Under the pieces are notes generated by a model. That model had not been told where the DNA came from, did no database searches, and worked only from the letters and a program-made list of their open reading frames with translations. Source: Lachnospiraceae bacterium (GTDB taxonomy: Bacteria; Bacillota; Clostridia; Lachnospirales; Lachnospiraceae). From it: a stretch of DNA of 64,000 nucleotides. Shown piece by piece: positions 42,074-48,188 of this stretch. The stretch covers positions 79,591 through 143,590 of the forward strand of contig JAJQHQ010000095.1 in NCBI GenBank assembly GCA_021199655.1. Reading direction: 5' to 3'. Each line of letters begins with the position of its first letter. Position 1 is the first letter of the stretch. Position numbers and translations under genes: made by a program.

Positions 42074-42901
42074 ATGTCAAAAATCACAGCATATGACGCT
42101 GCCGACTCATTTCCGAGCGATGGCGTCTTTTTAATTGCCAGTGCTACGAATGCTAAAACCTATAAGATGACACTGGCTACCGCAGCAGAATTGTTTCCGG
42201 CCAGTCTGAACGCAATGAATAGAAGGAATCTCTATCAGGAGAAAAGCCTTGGTAGTTCTGTGACCAGCACTCAGTTGTCGAATATCTCCGGTGGCACATT
42301 TTCCGGGCTGTTCGTTGGTAACTATTGGCAAATCAACTCGGTTTACTATGATGTGGCCGACATGGACTATTGGCACAACGAAGGTGACACCGCATTCACA
42401 AAGCATCATCTGGTTATTGTTCCGAGAAGCTCTCTTGGCTCTGCTCAGATGAACTCGTCGAATACCACGGAAGGTGGCTATGTTGGGTCGGAAATGTATA
42501 CGACGAACATGGATACTGCTAAGGCCACTATCGAAGCAGCGTTTGGTGATGCGTTGCTGACTCACAGAGAGTATCTAACCACTGCGGTTTCAAGCGGCGT
42601 AGCCTCTGCAGGTGCTTGGTACGATTCCTGCATTGAGCTCATGAACCAGTGTATGTGTTATGGGTATCAGCCATTCACTCCGGCTTGTGGAGCATCAGTT
42701 CCGAATCAGTATACGATTGACAAGCAGCAGTTGACTCTGTTCATGCTCAATCCGAAGAGGCTGAACGTAAGAGTGAGCTTCTGGCTGAGAGATATTGTCT
42801 CGGCGGCTAACTTCGCTTTTGTGTACGGCTACGGGAATTGCTTCTACAACTACGCTTCGAACTCTGGTGCAGTCCGTCCTGCTTTCCCGATAGGAGCGTA
42901 G
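42074..42901 (+). CDS. DGR target: C-type-lectin-fold tail protein
   Basis: 275 aa, probably the receptor-binding tip. The N-terminal part (MSKITAYDAADSFPSDGVFL) is a tail-attachment-like segment. The C-terminal ~200 residues have the DUF6273/CLec look, with paired aromatic/Gly residues and the ending RVSFWLRDIVSAANFAFVYG then YGNCFYNYASNSGAVRPAF. The last 30 codons are the variable repeat. Compared with the template, seven of ten AAY codons are changed, giving F, Y, G, Y, F, Y and G. It lies three genes upstream of the avd-TR-RT cassette. The start overlaps the preceding gene's end region, with AGGGAGAATA as ribosome site. Confidence 0.9.
   Translation: MSKITAYDAADSFPSDGVFLIASATNAKTYKMTLATAAELFPASLNAMNRRNLYQEKSLGSSVTSTQLSNISGGTFSGLFVGNYWQINSVYYDVADMDYWHNEGDTAFTKHHLVIVPRSSLGSAQMNSSNTTEGGYVGSEMYTTNMDTAKATIEAAFGDALLTHREYLTTAVSSGVASAGAWYDSCIELMNQCMCYGYQPFTPACGASVPNQYTIDKQQLTLFMLNPKRLNVRVSFWLRDIVSAANFAFVYGYGNCFYNYASNSGAVRPAFPIGA
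42795..42884 (+). repeat. DGR variable repeat (VR)
   Basis: It aligns without gaps to 43927-44016 (offset 1132). There are 14 mismatches in 90 bp: 12 at template adenines (7 A->T, 4 A->G, 1 A->C) and 2 at adjacent template guanines (42860-42861). Both ends (22 bp left, GCAGTCCGTCCTG right) are conserved. Confidence 0.95.
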
Positions 42902-42904
42902 CGA

Positions 42905-42931
42905 CTGAGGTCTCAGGGGGCCTTGTGCCCC
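42905..42931 (+). promoter_or_regulatory. Hairpin pair just downstream of VR
   Basis: CTGAG-GT-CTCAG (42905-42916) is followed by GGGGC-CTTGT-GCCCC (42917-42931). In the Bordetella phage DGR a hairpin just after the initiation site of homing is needed for target recognition, and the position here fits. It might also end the transcript (ATTTT follows). Confidence 0.55.
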
Positions 42932-42958
42932 GATTTTAAAAGAAAGGAAAACTTCAAA

Positions 42959-43270
42959 ATGGATGATAAAACTTATTCCGTCGAACTGTCTGACGGCACT
43001 ATGTTTGAAAATTTGTCAATCAATGGCAGCTATTATGTTACTGACCAGAAGATTACGGAAAATATGTTTGATGGAAACTGTGATCTGGTATACGTTTCTG
43101 ATGGCGAAACTGCCACACAACTTACCAATATGGAACTTATCAACATCATCAAGTTCGGAGATTCCCAGTGGGGCTTTGCTCTGCGCGAAATGACTCCGGA
43201 GGAACTGGCGACCATGCAGGTTCGGTCTGACATTGACTATATTGCAATGATGACCGGCGTTGAATTATAA
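42959..43270 (+). CDS. Tail-module hypothetical protein
   Basis: 103 aa (MDDKTYSVELSDGTMFENLS...). Similar small proteins sit between fibre-type genes and XkdX in clostridial phages. The start follows AGAAAGGAAAAC; an upstream in-frame start lies before that site. No function known. Confidence 0.6.
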   Translation: MDDKTYSVELSDGTMFENLSINGSYYVTDQKITENMFDGNCDLVYVSDGETATQLTNMELINIIKFGDSQWGFALREMTPEELATMQVRSDIDYIAMMTGVEL

Positions 43271-43286
43271 GAAAGGAGGAAGTCGC

Positions 43287-43421
43287 TTGAGCAGTAATTA
43301 TACTAAAGTAAGAAATTACTATCGGTTGAAAATGTGGAGTATTGATCGGGTTCGTAATGCAGTTGTTACCGGCTGGATTACCGAGGAAGAGTTTACGCTT
43401 ATTACAGGTGAGGATTATTAA
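43287..43421 (+). CDS. XkdX family protein
   Basis: 44 aa: VRNYYRLKMWSIDRVRNAVV, then GWITEEEFTLITGEDY. This is the XkdX signature (an N-terminal Y..YY.L..W and the ending GWIT..E..LITGEDY). XkdX is a short conserved protein next to fibre genes of PBSX-like phages, role unclear. The TTG start follows AAAGGAGGAAGT. Its stop abuts the avd start. Confidence 0.8.
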   Translation: MSSNYTKVRNYYRLKMWSIDRVRNAVVTGWITEEEFTLITGEDY

Positions 43422-43919
43422 TTGTCAGTCCTTGCCTCTCGTCGTTCAGTTTCTAGGTTCACAGTAATTAATGATGCTACTGACCTCTACAATATGCTTA
43501 CTGATTTAGCTCAAAGATCATTTGGTGTAAAAGACTACCGTAAGATGGCTCGTAACCTCAGTGAAAATTGTGGTACCGAGGAAGAAAACATAGCCAAGTT
43601 CTGCGTATTTATGAATTCCGCAACAATTCGAATAGAACAATACTCATCGGAACTTATGGACAACTTACGTGCTGCTTACACCATATGGCCTACTACTATG
43701 AAAGAATACAATCTGAGAAGAGAGTATCAGGATAAGGCCATAATCGATTGCGAGCAACTTATGGGTGTATTACAGAGAGTTGCTACAAAATTGAATGTGG
43801 ATTTAAACGAATATGAGCGATATGTTAAAGCTATCGACCGAGAAATCGGTAAGATAAAAGACTGGCGTCAACGCGACAACTCAATAAAATCTCGTCTTTC
43901 CAACAAGGGTAACGTCTGA
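43422..43919 (+). CDS. avd: DGR accessory variability determinant (Avd-like)
   Basis: 165-aa, mostly helical basic protein (DLYNMLTDLAQRSFGVKDYR, later EQLMGVLQRVATKLNVDLNE). Size, predicted four-helix make-up and position between target and template match Avd, which forms a pentameric RNA-binding barrel with the DGR reverse transcriptase. It is longer than the 128-aa Bordetella protein. The TTG start follows GGTGAGG at the end of xkdX. The stop is 7 nt before the template repeat. Confidence 0.8.
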   Translation: MSVLASRRSVSRFTVINDATDLYNMLTDLAQRSFGVKDYRKMARNLSENCGTEEENIAKFCVFMNSATIRIEQYSSELMDNLRAAYTIWPTTMKEYNLRREYQDKAIIDCEQLMGVLQRVATKLNVDLNEYERYVKAIDREIGKIKDWRQRDNSIKSRLSNKGNV

Positions 43920-43926
43920 TAACTGT

Positions 43927-44016
43927 TTGTCTCGGCGGCTAACTTCGCTAATGTGAACAACAACGGGAATTGCAACTACAACAACGCTTCGGGCTCTAAT
44001 GCAGTCCGTCCTGATT
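43927..44016 (+). repeat. DGR template repeat (TR)
   Basis: A non-coding template with ten AAY codons when read in the VR phase (for example GTGAACAACAACGGGAATTG). It contains 23 adenines, the residues the DGR reverse transcriptase misreads. It lies between avd and the reverse transcriptase gene, as in the Bordetella phage arrangement. Confidence 0.95.
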
Positions 44017-44053
44017 CCCAACCTCTATCGGATGGGAAGGAGACGTTATCCGT

Positions 44054-44074
44054 TCTGCAGTTTATTCTTGCAGA
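44054..44074 (+). ncRNA. Hairpin in the TR-RT spacer RNA
   Basis: TCTGCA and TGCAGA form a 6-bp stem with a 9-nt loop. The spacer downstream of TR is part of the DGR RNA that binds RT-Avd and primes synthesis. This stem is a candidate element of it. Confidence 0.5.
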
Positions 44075-44077
44075 TTA

Positions 44078-44137
44078 ATGACAAAACCGAACGTAATTTA
44101 CTACGGTAAGTATTACTATAGCGGCGAATACCTATGA
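44078..44137 (+). CDS. Possible 19-aa leader peptide overlapping the RT start
   Basis: It would encode MTKPNVIYYGKYYYSGEYL. Its TGA overlaps the RT start codon as ATGA. The RT gene itself lacks a good ribosome site, so coupling is plausible. The ORF's own ATG also lacks a nearby Shine-Dalgarno, which keeps confidence low. Confidence 0.35.
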   Translation: MTKPNVIYYGKYYYSGEYL

Positions 44138-45378
44138 CGAGATATGAGGAAATTGCGTGTGACGCCAATGTCTTATATGAAGCGTATAAAGCATCTGTCA
44201 AGGGCAGCAAATGGAAAGATAGCAGCCAAAAAGCCATGATGAATTTCCTCAGACTTATATTTCGGATTAAAGATAATCTTGCGAATCGCACTCTGAAAAA
44301 TGGTCCGGTAGAAGAATTCATGCAGGTAGAGCGAGGCAGACTCAGGCCAATCACAAGCATAGTTCTTCCGGATCGTGTGGTTCGTCATGTCCTCTGTGAT
44401 AATATTTTCATGCCAGAAATTAAGAAACATATTATTTACGATAACTGTGCTTCCGTTAAGGGGCGAGGAATTTCAAAGCAGAGAAAACGATTCGAGGTTC
44501 ATCTTCATAAGTATTACAAAATATATGGTACAAACGAAGGTTATATTGGTTTTGGAGATTTCTCTAAGTTCTACGACAACATTATTCACACTATCGCCAA
44601 AGACCAATTACTTAGTTTAGTTGACTATGATGAGTTTGTTGCGTGGCTACTTGACATTGTATTTGAAGCATTTCAGATAGATGTTTCCTATATGACAGAT
44701 GAAGAGTATGAGCATTGCTTAACCGATTTATTCAACAAGATTGAGTATCGTAATATAGACAAGACCTTATTAACTGGCGAAAAGTACATGAACAAGTCAG
44801 TTAATATCGGAGATCAACTTTCTCAGATTGTGGGTATCTATTATCCTCATCCGATTGATAATTATGTAAAGTACGTCCGTTCAGTTAAATTCTATGGCAG
44901 GTATATGGACGACTTTTATATCATGGCTAGAACAAAAGAAGAAATCGTAGAGCTATTCGAAGCTATAGAAGTTATTGCCGAATCTCTGGGCATTCACATC
45001 AATCAACAGAAAACACGTATCATAAAACTTTCCAGTACCTATAAATATTTGCAAATTAAATACACGTTAACCGCAGACGGAAAAGTCATTAAACGAATTA
45101 ACCCGAAACGAGTTACGAATATGAGACGCAAATTAAAGAGTCTGCAGGTTAAAGTTCTGTCTGGTGAACTTCCTTATGAAAATGTTGAAGCTACGTTTAG
45201 AAGCTGGATGGGTAGTTTCTATAAGTTGATGTCTAAACAGCAGAGAAAGAACATGCTTGCTCTATACGAAGAATTATTCGCCAAGAAGATTACAGTATCT
45301 CAGAAGAAACTGATTATTATAGATAACCCGGATACAGAGGGAGGTGCTTCCGATGTGGAATATTTGAAAGCCGCCTGA
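44134..45378 (+). CDS. DGR reverse transcriptase
   Basis: 414 aa. RT motifs in order: RPITSIVLPDRVVRHVL, DNCASVKGRGISKQ, GFGDFSKFYDNI (catalytic Asp), the DGR-specific IGxxxSQ block as IGDQLSQIVGIYYPHPIDNY, YMDD at 257-260 (GRYMDDFYIMA), and SLGIHINQQKTRI. No maturase, HNH or retron msr/msd features. It copies TR RNA with random incorporation opposite adenines; the cDNA replaces VR. All catalytic residues are present. It is probably translated by coupling to the leader ORF. Confidence 0.95.
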   Translation: MTRYEEIACDANVLYEAYKASVKGSKWKDSSQKAMMNFLRLIFRIKDNLANRTLKNGPVEEFMQVERGRLRPITSIVLPDRVVRHVLCDNIFMPEIKKHIIYDNCASVKGRGISKQRKRFEVHLHKYYKIYGTNEGYIGFGDFSKFYDNIIHTIAKDQLLSLVDYDEFVAWLLDIVFEAFQIDVSYMTDEEYEHCLTDLFNKIEYRNIDKTLLTGEKYMNKSVNIGDQLSQIVGIYYPHPIDNYVKYVRSVKFYGRYMDDFYIMARTKEEIVELFEAIEVIAESLGIHINQQKTRIIKLSSTYKYLQIKYTLTADGKVIKRINPKRVTNMRRKLKSLQVKVLSGELPYENVEATFRSWMGSFYKLMSKQQRKNMLALYEELFAKKITVSQKKLIIIDNPDTEGGASDVEYLKAA

Positions 45379-45411
45379 ACATTTTTAGTATAAAGCAGAA
45401 GGGAGAATAGT

Positions 45412-45753
45412 ATGGACACACCGTTGAATCATGGAGAACACGAAGAATTTAGGCGAACTGTAGAAGCCGAGTTTAAAGAAGTTCAGGCAGAGAATAATCG
45501 TCAAAATAGAAGAATAGAACTGTTGGAGCAGCAGTCTAAAGAGCTTACCTCTCTGACATTTTCAGTTCAGGAACTGGCGAAGAACATGACCGCTATGGTG
45601 CAGACACAAAAAGAAGCAGAGCGTCGTTTGGACGAGCTGGAAGACAGAGATGCAAAGAAATGGCAATCCACTATGAAGTATCTCGGTACGTTTGTGGTCG
45701 GCGTTCTCACAGCAATAGTTGGTGCTTATATTCGGGCGCTGATGGGAATCTAG
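45412..45753 (+). CDS. XhlA-like hemolysin/holin accessory protein
   Basis: 113 aa. A long amphipathic coiled coil (about 10-85; EVQAENNRQNRRIELLEQQS) and a C-terminal membrane helix (YLGTFVVGVLTAIVGAYIRA). This matches XhlA-type proteins that work with a holin in phage lysis. The start follows AGAAGGGAG. Confidence 0.75.
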   Translation: MDTPLNHGEHEEFRRTVEAEFKEVQAENNRQNRRIELLEQQSKELTSLTFSVQELAKNMTAMVQTQKEAERRLDELEDRDAKKWQSTMKYLGTFVVGVLTAIVGAYIRALMGI

Positions 45754-45762
45754 GTGATTGAT

Positions 45763-46101
45763 ATGAAGAAGATTACTAAAATGCTGCAGGACAGCCCAAT
45801 CAATTACTATTCGGATTTATTCGTGATCTCTATGGTTATCGGATGGGTAGTTGTATTAATCATCATGGTTGTATTCGCAATCTATGCGGAAATAGTATAC
45901 GGGGACACAAGTATATGGTCTTATGTAAAAGAACTTGTAACGGAACCGTTATCTGCAGGTGGAGCTATATGGATGATTAAATGTGCTGTTCAACATGCAA
46001 TTGCCAACAACAGTGGAAAGCAGGCTCATATGGATTTTCCGAAAGTGGATACGGACGAAATCGAACTGGAAACAGCAGTTAACGATGAGCCTAAGGGTTA
46101 A
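45763..46101 (+). CDS. Phage membrane protein of the lysis module
   Basis: 112 aa with one long or two short membrane helices (FVISMVIGWVVVLIIMVVFA) and an acidic tail. It sits between the XhlA-like and holin genes. The ATG has AGGTGA 5 nt upstream; a GTG at 45754 is an alternative start. The role is unknown, possibly holin-like. Confidence 0.55.
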   Translation: MKKITKMLQDSPINYYSDLFVISMVIGWVVVLIIMVVFAIYAEIVYGDTSIWSYVKELVTEPLSAGGAIWMIKCAVQHAIANNSGKQAHMDFPKVDTDEIELETAVNDEPKG

Positions 46102-46116
46102 GAAAGGAGAATGGAC

Positions 46117-46362
46117 ATGAGTTCAAAACTTAAAAGTAGAAAATTCTGGATGAGTGTAGCAGCTTTTCTGGCAAGTATCGCAACGAGTATTGCGGGTATT
46201 ACAATCGAGAATCAGGCGATTACTATCGTAGGTGTCATCTGCTCGGTTGTCTCAACTGCGATTTATGCCGGCTGTGAAGCTTATGTGGATGGAAAGTCTG
46301 TTTCATATACGATTGAGACAGAAGAGACTTATGATTACACGGAAGACGAAGAGGAGGAATAA
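46117..46362 (+). CDS. Phage holin (phi LC3-type)
   Basis: 81 aa: SSKLKSRKFWMSVAAFLASI starts the family's typical N-terminal region. Two membrane helices follow and the end is acidic (YDYTEDEEEE). Holins perforate the membrane to release endolysin. The second ATG is used because AAAGGAG is 7 nt upstream of it. Confidence 0.8.
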   Translation: MSSKLKSRKFWMSVAAFLASIATSIAGITIENQAITIVGVICSVVSTAIYAGCEAYVDGKSVSYTIETEETYDYTEDEEEE

Positions 46363-46365
46363 GGT

Positions 46366-47082
46366 ATGGGACTTACGACAAGTGATACAGGATTGGAACT
46401 TATCAAGCAGTTTGAGGGATGCAAGCTGACTGCGTATCAGGACAGTGTTGGTGTATGGACGATTGGTTACGGTCATACATCCGGAGTAAAGAGAGGTCAG
46501 ACAATCACTCAGGCGCAGGCTACAGCTTATCTGAAAGCGGATCTGGCAACTGCGGAGGCCTGTGTGAATAAATATTATTCGACGTACAAGTGGAACCAGA
46601 ATCAGTTCGACGCGCTGGTATCCTTTGCTTTCAACATTGGTTCTATCAAAGGCTTAACCGCAAGTGGGACAAGGTCTATTGCGACTATCAGCGCAAAGAT
46701 TCCGGAGTACAATAAGGCTGGCGGGAAGACTCTTGCTGGATTGGTAACCAGACGTGCAGCCGAGAAGAAACTTTTCGATACTGCAGTCACCACAACGACA
46801 AGCTCGTCTTCATCCAGCGCTCCTACGTACAAGGTAGGTTCGACGTACACTCTGCAGGTGGAACTGAAAGTACGTGAGGCTGCAGGAACCGATGCGGATG
46901 CTCTGACTCATTCCGAGCTGACGACCAATGCCCAGAAGAACGACACAGATAACGATGGTGCTCTGGACAAGGGTACGAAGGTTACCTGTCAGGAGCTGAA
47001 GACCATTGGAAATGACATCTGGATGCGGATTCCGTCGGGATGGATCGCTGCTTATTACAACGGGCAGGTGTATGTGAAATGA
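46366..47082 (+). CDS. Endolysin: GH24 lysozyme with SH3-type domain
   Basis: 238 aa. Residues 1-145 are a T4-like muramidase: catalytic Glu in IKQFEGCKLTAYQD and TIGYGHTSGV. The substrate groove segment is FDALVSFAFNIG. A Thr/Ser linker joins an SH3-like cell-wall-binding domain (about 160-238) with a Ca-loop-like DTDNDGALDKG. It cleaves peptidoglycan glycan strands. The start follows GAGGAGGAATAAGGT. It is intact, so the lysis module survives. Confidence 0.92.
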   Translation: MGLTTSDTGLELIKQFEGCKLTAYQDSVGVWTIGYGHTSGVKRGQTITQAQATAYLKADLATAEACVNKYYSTYKWNQNQFDALVSFAFNIGSIKGLTASGTRSIATISAKIPEYNKAGGKTLAGLVTRRAAEKKLFDTAVTTTTSSSSSSAPTYKVGSTYTLQVELKVREAAGTDADALTHSELTTNAQKNDTDNDGALDKGTKVTCQELKTIGNDIWMRIPSGWIAAYYNGQVYVK

Positions 47083-47204
47083 GCGCCGTAATGTCTTTCG
47101 TCGGCTTGACAGTTATCGTAGCTGCGGTTGTGAAGTGGGTAGACCTCCTTACTAACTGTGACTGGGATAGCTGGAAGGACGATGAAGATGACGGTTGGCC
47201 GTAG
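47079..47204 (+). CDS. 41-aa membrane peptide after the endolysin
   Basis: It starts in the endolysin stop (ATGA overlap) and encodes MSAVMSFVGLTVIVAAVVKW then an acidic end (DWDSWKDDEDDGWP). One membrane helix with an acidic tail. The coupling makes translation plausible. The role in lysis is unknown. Confidence 0.5.
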   Translation: MSAVMSFVGLTVIVAAVVKWVDLLTNCDWDSWKDDEDDGWP

Positions 47205-47221
47205 AGGGGAGGAAAATCAAA

Positions 47222-47770
47222 ATGGGTAAAGTTATTGCTATTGCCGGTCCTACCTGTTCGGGTAAGACAACCCTTGCTAAGTTCCTGACTAAATATGGGT
47301 TCGAGCAGATCGTCACATACACAACCAGACCACCGAGAAGAGGAGAGCGTGACGGAGTAGATTATCACTTTATATCTGAAGAGGAGTTCCTGCAGAAAGA
47401 GTACGAGGGATTCTTTGCCGAGACAGCTTCTTTTAATGCTTCTTTCGGTAAGTGCTATTACGGGTCAGCTCTTAAGGACTTCACAGATGATGGCAAGAAG
47501 AAGGTCATTGTGCTTAATCCACGCGGAATCACTGCGCTTGACAATTTTATTTTTACAGTGTATCTTTATCCTACGTATTCAGCGATATTCAGTCGTGGAT
47601 ATGCCAGAGGAGATACTCAGCAGGAACTTGACCGACGTGTCAGGAGTGATGAAGCAGATTTCAAGCTCATCCGTGATGGCGGCTACATTGACTACTTGGT
47701 CGAGGGGGATTACCCGGTGGAGATTGTTGCTCAGTGGGTTTTAAATGCTTATCGTGCGGCAGAGGGGTGA
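47222..47770 (+). CDS. Guanylate kinase-like protein
   Basis: 182 aa. P-loop GPTCSGKTTLAKFL (residues 7-20), GMP-binding TYTTRPPRRGERDGVDYHFI and a lid (DRRVRSDEADF). It should phosphorylate GMP to GDP. It lies inside the element, just before attR, after AGGGGAGG; it is probably a cargo gene. Hosts have their own gmk elsewhere, so it may boost nucleotides or have another small-molecule role. Confidence 0.85.
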   Translation: MGKVIAIAGPTCSGKTTLAKFLTKYGFEQIVTYTTRPPRRGERDGVDYHFISEEEFLQKEYEGFFAETASFNASFGKCYYGSALKDFTDDGKKKVIVLNPRGITALDNFIFTVYLYPTYSAIFSRGYARGDTQQELDRRVRSDEADFKLIRDGGYIDYLVEGDYPVEIVAQWVLNAYRAAEG

Positions 47771-47773
47771 CTT

Positions 47774-47794
47774 ACTTCTACATTACTCCTACAT
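47774..47794. repeat. Integrase arm-type sites, right inner
   Basis: CTTCTACATTACTCCTACAT holds two copies of the arm motif, inside the element next to attR. Confidence 0.6.
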
Positions 47795-47832
47795 TTGGTG
47801 AATAAAAGCGTTGTTTTTACTGGCTTTTCAGC

Positions 47833-47895
47833 TTCCGTAGAGGAAGCAGCTCAGGCCGGGAAGTTCTAAAGAAATGGCTTAAATTCAACGTTTTG
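47833..47895. repeat. attR: direct repeat at the right element end
   Basis: This is the partner of attL. It would encode the same C-terminal residues (EEAAQAGKF) as the intact GGGtGRT gene, with two synonymous differences. Confidence 0.85.
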
Positions 47896-47899
47896 AAAG

Positions 47900-47998
47900 T
47901 GTTTAGGAGTGGTTTGAACGTCAAAAAATTCAGCCACTCCTACATTATTCCTACACTGGTATTCCTACATTATTCCTACACTCATTTTGTAGGGTTCA
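47900..47998. repeat. Second arm-type cluster outside attR
   Basis: A TAGGAGTGG/CCACTCCTA inverted repeat and four copies of A(C/T)TCCTACA. It then matches the left cluster up to the common end ACTCATTTTGTAGGGTTC. It looks like the left arm of a related but diverged element. The rest to 48188 shows no gene. Confidence 0.65.
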
Positions 47999-48188
47999 TT
48001 CAAACACTCATCTCCGGTAATTTTTCCGGCATGATCAGTATTATTTCTAATTTCCGGTTGGGGCTTGCCCGAAGCGAAATTTCACAGTATAATCTGTATG
48101 ATACAATCCAGAACAAAATCTTTATGAAAAACTGAAAGTGCAGGCGGTTTATGGCCTGCTGTTCTGAAAATAAAAGCAGGAATACAGC

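Larger units (their letters stand above)
19972..47883. mobile_element. Integrated phage-derived element (defective prophage) carrying a DGR
   Basis: It is bounded by the 63-bp imperfect direct repeat and has a tyrosine integrase next to the left end. Its genes are phage-like: HTH regulators, a replication protein, tail hub, tail fibre, XkdX, holin and lysozyme. Head, terminase, portal, major tail and tape-measure genes are missing and the polymerase gene is cut, so it should not make particles alone. Host-type genes resume on both sides. A satellite that borrows a helper's capsid is the alternative reading. Confidence 0.88.

Noticed and set aside
44134..45378. Reverse transcriptase as a group II intron or retron enzyme
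   Set aside because: No maturase or endonuclease domain, no msr/msd, and it has the IGxxxSQ block with a TR/VR pair and Avd-like partner, all DGR traits.
47222..47770. Guanylate kinase as a host gene flanking the element
   Set aside because: It lies to the left of attR and inside the integrase arm sites, so it belongs to the element.
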